A stretch of 64,000 nt of DNA from SG8-41 sp035456985 (GTDB lineage Bacteria; Pseudomonadota; Gammaproteobacteria; Burkholderiales; SG8-41), in the NCBI GenBank assembly GCA_035456985.1, contig DATICE010000162.1, forward strand, positions 62,001 through 126,000, given 5' to 3'. Within the stretch, counting starts at the first letter, position 1. The number at the start of each line of letters is the position of its first letter. The notes under the pieces are model-generated. The model ran no database searches, had not been told where the DNA came from, and worked only from the letters and a program-made list of their open reading frames with translations. A program made the translations under genes and the position numbers. Shown piece after piece: positions 16,218 through 24,771 of this stretch.

Positions 16218-17246
16218 TCACACTTCGTAGGTGCCATGCACCGCCCGGCTGGTCTCGTTCCAGCCGTGGCATATGGCGGTGATCGGGCCTTCGCCGCCCG
16301 CGACGATGAGATGCAGCCGCTGCGGGACTTTCACGGCCCTGATCAATGCACTGTCGTCGTCCGGGTCGATGCCCATATGCCGCGCCCTTTCCGGCCGCCA
16401 GTTGCCCCCGTGCTTCAAGCTCACCTGCGGCCGCACCGCGAGCTCGCTCAGGCGCTTCACGACATCGGCGCGGCTCATACCGGCGTCGGCGCACAGTCGC
16501 GCATGTTGCGGGCTCATGGCGACGACCATGTCCGAGACGAACCACATGTTCCAGGAGCCGGGCGCGGTCATCGCGTCGCCGATGCCCCTCAGCAGCCGCT
16601 CGGGCTCCGTGCTGACGTCATCGAAATGCAGCCGCGGGTTCTCCGCCATGGAGCACGTTATCACGTTGTCCTGCGGCAAGTAGCCGCGCGAGACCGCCAG
16701 ACTCTCCCACGGGCTCTTCTCCATGTTCTCGGTGAGGCATGCGGTGTAACGAATAGGCGAGCTGAAGACGGTCGCGGACGCCTTGCCCGAAATCCCGCCA
16801 CCGAGGTTCAGGAGCATCAGCCGGATGGCTCGCCCGATGCTCGCGTTGGCACGGAAGCCTGGCCCGAAGCAGCCGTTGCCGCCATGCAGCCCGATCTTCT
16901 GCGCGTACGGTCCATTCACGATCATGAGGGGGGCAACGCCGTGCATCGTGCATTGCACGCCGCCCATGTTGAACTCTTCGCGGATGATCTGACTGACGCC
17001 GCCCAGCACCACCGGCAGGTACTCCGGCTTGCAGCCCGCCATCAACGCATGGATGGCGACCGCGCGCACCGTGGCCACTTCCATCGCAGGTGGAATGGGG
17101 CCGACCACTTCCTCGGGATCACGGCGCGTGCCGGCGAGCATCCGCTTCAGGCGCGCTTCGGTGGGGGTCACGACGGGCAGGCCGTCGGACCATTCTTTCT
17201 CGAGAAAAAACTCGAACTCGTCCACCACCGCAGACGATCCAGTCAC
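16218..17246 (-). CDS. Conserved protein of unknown function, partner of the UGSC selenoprotein
   Basis: A 342-residue soluble protein starting at GTG with no signal peptide. Recognisable conserved blocks are EKEWSDGLPVVTPTE near the start, VVGPIPPAMEVATVRAVAIH, MAGCKPEYLPVVLGGV, HGVAPLMIVNGP, GCFGPGFRANASIGRAIRL and SPWESLAVSRGY. From memory this is a widespread uncharacterised family often found beside or joined to UGSC domains, but I cannot verify that here. Eight cysteines occur, several next to glycine. It lies between the PrpD-family gene (18-nt gap) and the selenoprotein gene (18-nt gap), so the products likely act together. Confidence 0.7.
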   Translation of the reverse strand: MTGSSAVVDEFEFFLEKEWSDGLPVVTPTEARLKRMLAGTRRDPEEVVGPIPPAMEVATVRAVAIHALMAGCKPEYLPVVLGGVSQIIREEFNMGGVQCTMHGVAPLMIVNGPYAQKIGLHGGNGCFGPGFRANASIGRAIRLMLLNLGGGISGKASATVFSSPIRYTACLTENMEKSPWESLAVSRGYLPQDNVITCSMAENPRLHFDDVSTEPERLLRGIGDAMTAPGSWNMWFVSDMVVAMSPQHARLCADAGMSRADVVKRLSELAVRPQVSLKHGGNWRPERARHMGIDPDDDSALIRAVKVPQRLHLIVAGGEGPITAICHGWNETSRAVHGTYEV

Positions 17247-17264
17247 GCCGTCACCCCGTTACCG

Positions 17265-18611
17265 TCATAGCGCAAAGTCGAGCGTGCTGAAGTCGGCTAT
17301 TTTCTCGGTCTCCGCCAGCCGGGAAAACAGCCGTTCGGCCTTCGCGCGGTCGCGGTGCGCCGTCAACGTGAGGAATTTCTCGAGCAACTCGCTGCGCGTC
17401 AGCGGCATCGTGGGCGTGCCCTTGAAGTCATGCCCCTCGGCGGTGAGCGCCTGGCCGTTCGTCAATTTGAGCGTAAGGCGGCTCGCCGATGACGAGTAGC
17501 CGGGCGCGGATTTCAACAGCTCGACTTGCGCGCCCTTGGCGAGCGCGCGGATTTTCGGGTCGTTGAGGGTCGCCTCGGAGAACGTTCGCGGGTCGAGCGG
17601 ATCCTTGTACAGCGCGACGGCCACGCTGAAGGGCACGCTGTATTGCATCATCGTGAGGTCCCGCGGCTCGTTGATGGCGTGCTGGGTCACCACCTTCTCG
17701 CCGCCGGAGATCGCGATTCCTGCGACGTCGTCTCCCGAAAGCTTGTGCTTCTGCTTGAGATCCAGCGCGAGCGTCACCGGCACCTGCGCGGTCGAGTGGC
17801 AGGCGTAGCGCTTGATCTTGGTCTTCATCACGTGCCAGACGGAGCCGAGGTCCTGCGTGAGCCGCGCCGGCTGCGCGTCCCGGCAGAACACGTTGAGAAT
17901 TCCGAATTTCCCGTCCAGCACTCCCGCCGGACCAGTATAGCCGTCGCGCGCCAGCACCGCGGCCATGAAGCCGCCTTCCGCGGCGCGGCCGAGATGGAGG
18001 CGCTTCACCATGCCGCCCGTCGCGGAGAATTCCATCAACCCCGAGCTCAGCGAGCCGGCGATGCCGAACGCATTGGCCATTTTTTGCGCGTCCAGGTCGA
18101 AGAGCCTCCCCACCACCGCGGCGGTGCCGAAGACGCCCACGACGCCCGGGGAATGGAAGCCCACTTTCTCGATCGAGTGATTCGCCGCGTGCCCGATGCG
18201 GTAGAGCACTTCGAAACCCGCGACGTACGCGGATAGCAGCGCCTTGCCGGAGAGCTTGCGGCCCTGCGCGGGCGCAAGGCCCGGCACGGCGAGTGCCGCG
18301 CTCGGATGGATGCCGACGCTCGGCTCGACCAGGGCGTCCAGCTCGAACGCATGGGCCGCGGCACCGTTGCACAGGCAGGCGAATGGCGCGCGCACCTTGA
18401 CGGGCGTGCCGAACACGCTGCACTCGCCCGGCGCGCTGTTGCGGCTGGCGTACTCGACCACGGTCCGGCTCCAGGGCAGCTGCGACCCGTAAACGCAGGC
18501 GCCGACGGTATCGATGATGCAGTCCTTTGCGCGCTCGATCACCTCCGGCGGAATCCGGTCCCACGTGAGGCCGACAGCAAAATCCGCCAGCCTCTGCGAT
18601 GCTTCTGTCAT
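17265..18611 (-). CDS. MmgE/PrpD family protein
   Basis: A 448-residue member of the PrpD/cis-aconitate decarboxylase/2-methylcitrate dehydratase fold: all-helical N-terminal domain with GAAAHAFELDALVEPSVGIHPSAA and GFHSPGVVGVFGTAAVVG, and a C-terminal alpha/beta domain (KRYACHSTAQVPVTLALDL). The ATG at 18609-18611 has GGAG 9 nt upstream. There is no prpB, prpC or acnD nearby, so it is unlikely to be the methylcitrate enzyme. It leads the three-gene operon with the UGSC selenoprotein and probably acts as a dehydratase or decarboxylase on a dicarboxylate-like compound. The operon is divergent from purB across 58 bp. Confidence 0.88.
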   Translation of the reverse strand: MTEASQRLADFAVGLTWDRIPPEVIERAKDCIIDTVGACVYGSQLPWSRTVVEYASRNSAPGECSVFGTPVKVRAPFACLCNGAAAHAFELDALVEPSVGIHPSAALAVPGLAPAQGRKLSGKALLSAYVAGFEVLYRIGHAANHSIEKVGFHSPGVVGVFGTAAVVGRLFDLDAQKMANAFGIAGSLSSGLMEFSATGGMVKRLHLGRAAEGGFMAAVLARDGYTGPAGVLDGKFGILNVFCRDAQPARLTQDLGSVWHVMKTKIKRYACHSTAQVPVTLALDLKQKHKLSGDDVAGIAISGGEKVVTQHAINEPRDLTMMQYSVPFSVAVALYKDPLDPRTFSEATLNDPKIRALAKGAQVELLKSAPGYSSSASRLTLKLTNGQALTAEGHDFKGTPTMPLTRSELLEKFLTLTAHRDRAKAERLFSRLAETEKIADFSTLDFAL

Positions 18612-18669
18612 GATTTTTGTCTCCAGATGGCGGCTGGGGACGCCGCGCTTTTGGTAAAATAGCGGAGCG

Positions 18670-20040
18670 ATGGCATTGACTCCCCTCACTGCATTATCCC
18701 CTCTCGACGGCCGTTATCACAACAGAGTCGCTGCGCTGCGCAACACCTTCAGCGAGCTTGCGCTCATACGGCTGAGGGTGCGGATCGAGATCGAGTGGCT
18801 GAAGGCGCTCGCCGCCGATGCTTCGATCAGGGAAGTGCCGCCGTTCTCCCCGCCCACCCTCGCCCAGCTCGACGAAACCGCCGCGAAGTTCTCGGAGGCC
18901 GACGGCGAGTCGGTGAAGGTGACCGAAGCGCGCATCAATCACGATGTGAAGGCGGTGGAATACTTCCTGCGCGAGAAGCTCGAGGCCAACCCCGAAATCA
19001 TGAAGGTCGCGGAATTCCTTCACTTCGCGTGCACCTCGGAGGACATCAACAATCTCGCCCACGCGCTGATGCTGAATCGCGCCCGCGGCGAGATCCTGCT
19101 GCCTGCGCTCGACAAGGTCGTCGAGAAGCTTGCCAAGCTCGCGTCCGACCTGGCCGACTGCGCGATGCTCGCGCGCACACACGGCCAGCCGGCGAGCCCG
19201 ACCACCATGGGCAAGGAGCTCGTCAACGTCGCCCACCGCCTGCTGCGGGCGCGTGAGCGCATCGCGACGGTAAAGCTTTCCGGCAAGTTCAACGGCGCGG
19301 TCGGCAACTACAACGCGCATGTCGCCGCCTACCCCGGCGTCGACTGGGAAAGGATCGCGCGCTCACTGGTCGAGCGCCTGGGCCTCGAGTTCAACGCCTA
19401 TACCACCCAGATCGAGCCCCACGATTCGATCGCCGAGCTGTTCGACGCGTTCGCGCGCGCCAACGTCATCCTCATCGATCTCGACCGTGACATCTGGGGC
19501 TACGTTGCGCTCGGCTACTTCCGGCAGAAGGCGAAGCCGGACGAGGTGGGCTCCTCCACCATGCCGCACAAGGTGAACCCGATCGACTTCGAAAACTCGG
19601 AGGGCAATCTCGGCATCGCCAACGCGCTGCTGCGGCACATGAGCGAGAAGCTGCCGGTGTCGCGCTGGCAGCGCGATCTCACCGATTCCACCGTGCTGCG
19701 CAACATGGGGGTGGCGCTGGGCCATACGCTGCTCGGCTACGACTCTTGCCTCAAGGGCCTGGACAAGCTCGAAGCCGACCGCGGGCGCATGGCTGCCGAG
19801 CTTGACGCCAACTGGGAGGTGCTCGCCGAGCCGATCCAGACCGTGATGCGGCGGCACGGCATCGCCGACGCCTACGAGAAGCTGAAGGCGTTGACACGCG
19901 GCAAGGACGGCATCACGCGCGAGGCGCTGCACGCCTTCATCAAGGGCCTCGCGATTCCGGACATTGAGAAGCAGCGGCTGCTCGCGCTGACGCCGGCGAC
20001 GTATCTCGGCAAAGCCGCCGAGCTGGCGAAGCGAATCTAG
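18670..20040 (+). CDS. purB: Adenylosuccinate lyase
   Basis: A 456-residue lyase of the fumarase/aspartase superfamily that cleaves SAICAR and adenylosuccinate in purine synthesis. It begins LTALSPLDGRYHNRV as in E. coli PurB. The signature loop SSTMPHKVNPIDFENSEGN holds the catalytic serine, and the TSEDIN and TxHGQPASPTTMG blocks are present. A TGGTAAAAT sequence ends only 9 nt before the ATG, so the promoter either lies further upstream or the transcript is almost leaderless. Confidence 0.96.
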   Translation: MALTPLTALSPLDGRYHNRVAALRNTFSELALIRLRVRIEIEWLKALAADASIREVPPFSPPTLAQLDETAAKFSEADGESVKVTEARINHDVKAVEYFLREKLEANPEIMKVAEFLHFACTSEDINNLAHALMLNRARGEILLPALDKVVEKLAKLASDLADCAMLARTHGQPASPTTMGKELVNVAHRLLRARERIATVKLSGKFNGAVGNYNAHVAAYPGVDWERIARSLVERLGLEFNAYTTQIEPHDSIAELFDAFARANVILIDLDRDIWGYVALGYFRQKAKPDEVGSSTMPHKVNPIDFENSEGNLGIANALLRHMSEKLPVSRWQRDLTDSTVLRNMGVALGHTLLGYDSCLKGLDKLEADRGRMAAELDANWEVLAEPIQTVMRRHGIADAYEKLKALTRGKDGITREALHAFIKGLAIPDIEKQRLLALTPATYLGKAAELAKRI

Positions 20041-20063
20041 CCGCAATACCTCCCGCCGCTGCA

Positions 20064-20594
20064 ATGGCGCGCGTCCCGCTCATCGACGAACACGCCACGC
20101 CAGAAATCGCCGCGCTCGCCGCGAAGATCCGCGGGGCCCGCGGCGGCCAGCTGCATGTCTTCTACCAGGCGCTGCTGCACACGCCAGCTCTCGCTTCCGC
20201 GTGGTTCGAATTCAACAACGCGGTGCGGTTCCGCACCGGCCTCGGCGACCGTGTGCGGGAGCTCGCGATCATGCGCGTCGCGGCCCTGACCGGCTGCGAC
20301 TACGTCTGGCGAGTCCACCAGGCACAGTACGCGGCCCCCGCCGGCGTTACGCCGCGCGAAGTCGAGGCCCTGCGCGACTGGCGCAAGTCGGGCGTCTTCG
20401 GCGCGCGCGAGAGCGCGCTGCTCGCGTACGTGGATGCCATGACGAGGGACGTGGCGGTCCCCGACGCCGTTTTTGGCGAGATGAGCGGGCATTTCAGCGC
20501 GCGCGAGACGGTGGAAGTGACGGTGCTCGTCGGCGCTTACAACATGCAGACGCGCGTGCTGAGGGCACTCGACCTCGACCCCGAGAAAACGTGA
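20064..20594 (+). CDS. Carboxymuconolactone decarboxylase family protein
   Basis: A 176-residue AhpD-like all-helical protein with the core ELAIMRVAALTGCDYVWRVH. The usual redox CxxC of AhpD is reduced to a single Cys (CDYV), followed by the conserved His, so peroxidase activity is unlikely. A decarboxylase or hydrolase-like role is more plausible. Its TGA overlaps the GTG start of the following 2-hydroxyacid dehydrogenase (GTGA). It is 23 nt after purB but probably belongs functionally with the next two genes. Confidence 0.85.
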   Translation: MARVPLIDEHATPEIAALAAKIRGARGGQLHVFYQALLHTPALASAWFEFNNAVRFRTGLGDRVRELAIMRVAALTGCDYVWRVHQAQYAAPAGVTPREVEALRDWRKSGVFGARESALLAYVDAMTRDVAVPDAVFGEMSGHFSARETVEVTVLVGAYNMQTRVLRALDLDPEKT

Positions 20595-21664
20595 TCGTTG
20601 TTGTCGAAGACGACCCTTTCCCGCGGCTGCTCCAGGTGATCCTGGACCCGGCGGCGCCCGCCGCGCGCGTCGCCGCGTTCTCGCATTTCTTCGCGCACGA
20701 GCTGCCGGACTTCAGCGGATGGTGTGAGCGGCTGCGCGCGCACCTCAAGCGCCTCCATCCTGCTGAGGTGCGGCTCGTCCCCGACCAGGAGGCAATGCTC
20801 GCAGCAATGCCCGGCGCAACGGTCGTTGTTGCGGAATCGCTCGCCGTGGGGAAGCGCGAAATCGCGGCCGCGGGCGGCAAGCTGCGCGCCGTGCACAAGT
20901 ACGGCACCGTGCTGTCGAACATCGATCTCGCCGCCTGCAAGCGCGCGCGCGTCCGGGTGCTCACCGTGCGGCGCCGCGCGAATATTTCCTGCGCCGAGCA
21001 CGCACTGGCGCTGATGCTCGCGCTTGCGCGCAAGATTCACGAGACTGCCGGCCTGGTGAGCGCCGAGCAGCTCACGGCTGCGGGCTATTCGCCCACCCGG
21101 TATGACCGCGCGCACACCGCTAACGCGAACTGGGGCCGCGTCACCGGCACGCGCAACCTGCATGGCAGGCAGCTCGGCATCGTCGGACTGGGGGAGATCG
21201 GGCGCGAGCTTGCAATCCGCGCGGCGGCGTTCGGGATGCGCATCGTCTACACCCAGCGCCACCGCCTGTCCCGGCAGGAGGAAGCGCGTTACCACGCGAC
21301 CTACGCGCGGCTCGACAAGCTGCTGGCGGAGAGCGATTTTGTCGGTCTGCACCTGCCCATGAACGACGCCACCCGCGGCATCATCGGGGCACGCGAGCTC
21401 GGATTGATCAAGCCGGGCGCGATTCTCGTCAACGTCTCGCGGCCCCCGCTGGTGGACCGCGAAGCGCTGCTCGAGGCCCTGCGCAGCGGGAGGCTGGGCG
21501 GGCTCGGCCTCGATCCCCATTACGACGCGCCGGGGCGCGCCGATGATCCCCTGCTCGGTTTCCGCAACGTGATCGTGACCCCCCACCTCGCGGCGGCGCC
21601 CCGCTACAATTCGCTGGATGACTTCGAGGAGATGCTGCTTGGCATTGATCGCGCGCTGCGCTGA
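20591..21664 (+). CDS. D-isomer-specific 2-hydroxyacid dehydrogenase family protein
   Basis: A 357-residue NAD-dependent dehydrogenase starting at a GTG that overlaps the previous stop. It has the Rossmann motif IVGLGEIGREL, catalytic Arg in VNVSRPPLVD and catalytic His in VIVTPHLAAAP. The segment that usually carries the catalytic Glu (DVFxxEP) reads LDPHYDAPGRADDP, so the Glu appears to be replaced; this eyeball alignment should be tested. It may act on an unusual 2-hydroxy acid. It forms a cluster with the decarboxylase-like gene and a Bug protein. Confidence 0.85.
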   Translation: MIVVVEDDPFPRLLQVILDPAAPAARVAAFSHFFAHELPDFSGWCERLRAHLKRLHPAEVRLVPDQEAMLAAMPGATVVVAESLAVGKREIAAAGGKLRAVHKYGTVLSNIDLAACKRARVRVLTVRRRANISCAEHALALMLALARKIHETAGLVSAEQLTAAGYSPTRYDRAHTANANWGRVTGTRNLHGRQLGIVGLGEIGRELAIRAAAFGMRIVYTQRHRLSRQEEARYHATYARLDKLLAESDFVGLHLPMNDATRGIIGARELGLIKPGAILVNVSRPPLVDREALLEALRSGRLGGLGLDPHYDAPGRADDPLLGFRNVIVTPHLAAAPRYNSLDDFEEMLLGIDRALR

Positions 21665-22616
21665 GATCGCCATCGGCCTTCTGGTTCTGGCAGGCACGAT
21701 GCAGGCGCAGGCGCAGCAATATCCGACGCGGCCGGTGCGCTTCATTGTTCCGTTCCCGCCGGGAACAACGACCGACGTCGTGGCGCGGCTCGTCGGGCAG
21801 CGGATCGGCGAGCGCCTCGGCCAGCCCATCGTGGTCGACAACCGCTCCGGCGCGAGCGGCACGATCGGGGTGGAAACGGTGGCGCGCGCCGCGCCCGACG
21901 GCTACACGTGGGGGCTCGGCACGACGACCACCCACGCGCTGGCTCACATTCTCAGCCCGAAACTTGCGTATGACCCGGTACGGGACTTCGCGCCGGTCGC
22001 GCTGCTCGGCGACTCACCCTACTTCCTGACCACCAACCCCGCACTGCCGGCATCCAATTTGAAGGAATTCATCGCCTACGCGCATGCCAATCCAGGCAAG
22101 CTGCTTTACGCTTCCGTCGGCAACTTCAGCCTCGGGCACCTCTCCGGCGAGCTGCTCAAGAAAGTGGCGGGAATCGACATGGTCCACGTGCCCTACAAGG
22201 GATCCACGCTGGCGCTGATAGACCTGCTGGCCGGCCGCATCCAGCTGAACATCAGCACCATCGCGGCGTCGCTGCCGCAGGTCAAGGCCGGCAAGCTGCA
22301 CGCGCTCGCGGTCACCAGCCAGAAGCGCGTTCCGGTGCTGCCCCGGACCCCGACCGTCGCGGAATCGGGGTTCCCCGGCTACCGGGCGTCGCTATGGGTG
22401 GGCGTATTCGTGCCTGCACGCACACCCGGCACGGTGGTCGGTCGGCTCAACCGGGAGTTCAACTCCACTCTGGGTTCGGCCGAAATGCGCGAGGCGCTCG
22501 TCGCCCAGGCGTTCGAGCCCGGCGCCCTCGCCCCCGAGGCCTTCGTCACGCTGATCCGGGAAGAAACGGCGCGCTGGCGCAAAGTCATTGCGGACGCCGG
22601 TCTCAAGCCGGAATAG
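21639..22616 (+). CDS. Bug family substrate-binding protein
   Basis: About 325 residues with a signal peptide ending near MQAQA and the Bug core QYPTRPVRFIVPFPPGTTTDVVAR. The TTG at 21639 is preferred because GAGGAG lies 8 nt upstream; an ATG at 21618 is possible but has no ribosome site. Either start overlaps the 3' end of the dehydrogenase gene, which implies coupled expression. It probably binds a carboxylate for an unlinked TctAB transporter. Its stop abuts the convergent thioesterase stop with no spacer. Confidence 0.88.
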   Translation: MALIARCAEIAIGLLVLAGTMQAQAQQYPTRPVRFIVPFPPGTTTDVVARLVGQRIGERLGQPIVVDNRSGASGTIGVETVARAAPDGYTWGLGTTTTHALAHILSPKLAYDPVRDFAPVALLGDSPYFLTTNPALPASNLKEFIAYAHANPGKLLYASVGNFSLGHLSGELLKKVAGIDMVHVPYKGSTLALIDLLAGRIQLNISTIAASLPQVKAGKLHALAVTSQKRVPVLPRTPTVAESGFPGYRASLWVGVFVPARTPGTVVGRLNREFNSTLGSAEMREALVAQAFEPGALAPEAFVTLIREETARWRKVIADAGLKPE

Positions 22617-23144
22617 TCACGCATTCCGCCGTTTGACGTTGCCGAGCTCGGTCCAGATCCGCAGCTCCTCCGGCAGCGGCGGCGGCGTGCCGGTGTAGCC
22701 CAGCTCCGCCGCCACCCTCGATCCGCTGACCCTCGCGCCACTGTCGAGGAACAGTCCCTTCACGTAGGCGTGCGCGCACAGCACCCCGCCCGATTCGAAG
22801 CGCTGTTCCACGTAGCCGTACTTCTCGTCCCAGGTCACGAGCCGCGTCACGAGCTCGAACTTCTGCAGCGGCGCGAGCGGGCGGATGAAATTGATCTCGG
22901 CCGCGCCGAGGGCAGCCGCCCAGCGCTTGCGCAGGATGATCCCCAGCAGCCCGATCTGCGCGACGAGATGCAGGCGCCCCAGATCCATGAACGAGAGGTA
23001 GCGCCCGTTGTTCATGTGCAGATTGACGTCGCAGTCGGTGGGCAGCACCCGGAAGGCGACGCGCGACTCCTCGAACAGCCCCCTGCGCTGCAGCCCGATC
23101 AACCGGACCAGCAGGAGGAACAGCCGCAGATACAGATTCATCAC
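22617..23144 (-). CDS. Hotdog-fold acyl-CoA thioesterase family protein
   Basis: A 175-residue protein with a hydrophobic N-terminus (LYLRLFLLLVRLIGL) and a 4HBT-like hotdog core: VLPTDCDVNLHMNNGRYLSFMDLGR holds the Asp/Asn-His active-site region. Close in pattern to THEM6-like thioesterases. Its ATG overlaps the TGA of the dedA gene (ATGA). The substrate is unknown, presumably an acyl-CoA. It is the last gene of the sec-dedA run. Confidence 0.82.
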   Translation of the reverse strand: MMNLYLRLFLLLVRLIGLQRRGLFEESRVAFRVLPTDCDVNLHMNNGRYLSFMDLGRLHLVAQIGLLGIILRKRWAAALGAAEINFIRPLAPLQKFELVTRLVTWDEKYGYVEQRFESGGVLCAHAYVKGLFLDSGARVSGSRVAAELGYTGTPPPLPEELRIWTELGNVKRRNA

Positions 23145-23791
23145 CCTTCCCGCGAAGGGCGAAGGCGATGCCGCAGGTATTCGACGATGCCAGGCATGAT
23201 GGAGAGCAGGATGATCACGGCGATCACCAGCGTCAGATTCTGCTTCACCACCGGCACGTTGCCGAAGTAGTAGCCGGCGTAGGCGAGCGAGCCGACCCAG
23301 GCGATGCTGCCCGAGAAGCTGTAGAACAGGAAGCGCGGGTAGCGCATGTGCCCGAGTCCAGCCACGAACGGGGCGAAAGTGCGGATAATCGGAACGAAGC
23401 GCGCGAAAAAGACGGTCTTTGCGCCGTAGCGGTCGTAGAAACGATGCGTGCGCGCGAGATGCTCGGGATTGAGAAACCGGGAGCCCTCACGCGTGAACAC
23501 GCGCGGCCCGATGTAGCGCCCGATCCAGTAATTGGTGTTGTCCCCCAGGAACGATGCGGCGGCGAGCGCCGCGAACAAACCATGGATGTACATGTCGCCC
23601 GCGGCGGCGAGCGTCCCGGCCACGAACAGCAGCGAATCCCCCGGCAGGAACGGTGTCACCACCAGCCCGGTCTCGCAGAACACGATGACGAAGAGGATCG
23701 CGTAGATCCATGGGCCGTAATTCGCGACCAGCCACTGCAGGTGGCGATCGAGGTGGAGGACGATGTCTACGAAGCCGGCGAGGAGCTCCAC
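23141..23791 (-). CDS. DedA family membrane protein
   Basis: A 216-residue VTT/SNARE-associated-domain protein starting at GTG. It shows the DedA motif FCETGLVVTPFLPGDSLLF, the downstream GDNTNYWIGRYIG, and FARFVPIIRTFAPFVAGLGHM with its conserved Arg. DedA proteins are inner-membrane proteins linked to undecaprenyl-phosphate or phospholipid flipping and membrane homeostasis. It lies 16 nt after secF. Confidence 0.92.
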   Translation of the reverse strand: MELLAGFVDIVLHLDRHLQWLVANYGPWIYAILFVIVFCETGLVVTPFLPGDSLLFVAGTLAAAGDMYIHGLFAALAAASFLGDNTNYWIGRYIGPRVFTREGSRFLNPEHLARTHRFYDRYGAKTVFFARFVPIIRTFAPFVAGLGHMRYPRFLFYSFSGSIAWVGSLAYAGYYFGNVPVVKQNLTLVIAVIILLSIMPGIVEYLRHRLRPSREG

Positions 23792-23807
23792 GGGCGGGCA
23801 GCCGCGC

Positions 23808-24755
23808 CTAGACTACCGCGCCGGACTCGCCGGGCTTCTTCTGGACTTCCGGCCGGGCGAGATCCTCGCGCGAGACGCCAAGCCACATCACGATCGGGCT
23901 CGCCACCAGCACCGAGGAGTAGATGCCGAAGAGAATGCCGATGGTGAGCGCGAGCGCGAAGTAGTGGAGCGTCTCGCCGCCGAAGATCAGCATCGCGCAC
24001 ACCATCAGCTGGGTGCAACCGTGGGTGATGATGGTGCGCGACATCGTGGCCGTGATCGCGTGGTCGATGATTTGCGGCACCGTCAGGCTGCGCATCCTGC
24101 GGTTGCGGAACACTTCGCGCACCCGGTCGAACACCACCACCGACTCGTTCACCGAATAGCCGAGGATTGCCAGCACCGCGGCGAGCACCGGCAGCGAGAA
24201 CTCCCACTGGAAGATGGAGAAAAAGCCGACGATGATTACGGTGTCATGGAGATTCGCGACGATCGTCGCGACACCGAACTTCCACTCGAATCTTAACGCG
24301 AGATAGGCGACGATCCCGAGCGAAACGAACAGCAGCGCCAGAGCGCCGTTTTCGAGGAGCTCGCGTCCCACCTGCGGCCCGACGAATTCGACGCGGCGCA
24401 TCTCGACCCGCGCATCGTCCTTTCGCAGCTCCTGCAACACCTGCTCCGAGAGCTTGGCGCTGCTCACGCCCTGCTTCAGGGGCAGCCGGATCAGCACGTC
24501 GCGCGAGGTGCCGAAGTTCTGCACGGATGCATCGGTAAAGCCGAGCCGCGCCATGGATTCGCGGATCTTGCCGAGGTCGGCCGCCTGCGCGTAGGCCACT
24601 TCCATCACCGTGCCGCCGGTGAAATCCACCCCGAGGTTGAGCCCCCGGAACGTGAGCGACCCCACCGCAATCAAAAACGTGACGATCGAGATCACGTTGA
24701 AGATCAGCGCATAGCGCATGAACGGGATGTCGCGCTGGATCTTGAACCATTCCAT
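23808..24755 (-). CDS. secF: Protein translocase subunit SecF
   Basis: A 315-residue RND-type membrane protein of the SecDF complex, which uses the proton gradient to assist Sec export. It has TM1 near residues 15-35, the periplasmic domain with GVDFTGGTVMEV, and the TM2-6 block including YSVNESVVVFDRVRE. The C-terminal MWLG segment is followed by a short tail. It is 16 nt after secD in the canonical yajC-secD-secF order. Confidence 0.96.
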   Translation of the reverse strand: MEWFKIQRDIPFMRYALIFNVISIVTFLIAVGSLTFRGLNLGVDFTGGTVMEVAYAQAADLGKIRESMARLGFTDASVQNFGTSRDVLIRLPLKQGVSSAKLSEQVLQELRKDDARVEMRRVEFVGPQVGRELLENGALALLFVSLGIVAYLALRFEWKFGVATIVANLHDTVIIVGFFSIFQWEFSLPVLAAVLAILGYSVNESVVVFDRVREVFRNRRMRSLTVPQIIDHAITATMSRTIITHGCTQLMVCAMLIFGGETLHYFALALTIGILFGIYSSVLVASPIVMWLGVSREDLARPEVQKKPGESGAVV

Positions 24756-24771
24756 GGCTACGCTCCCGACT

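Noticed and set aside
18655..18660. TAAAAT as a normal purB -10
   Set aside because: It is only 9 nt from the ATG and no -35 was found at 16-18 nt, so it was noted as possible leaderless layout but not annotated.
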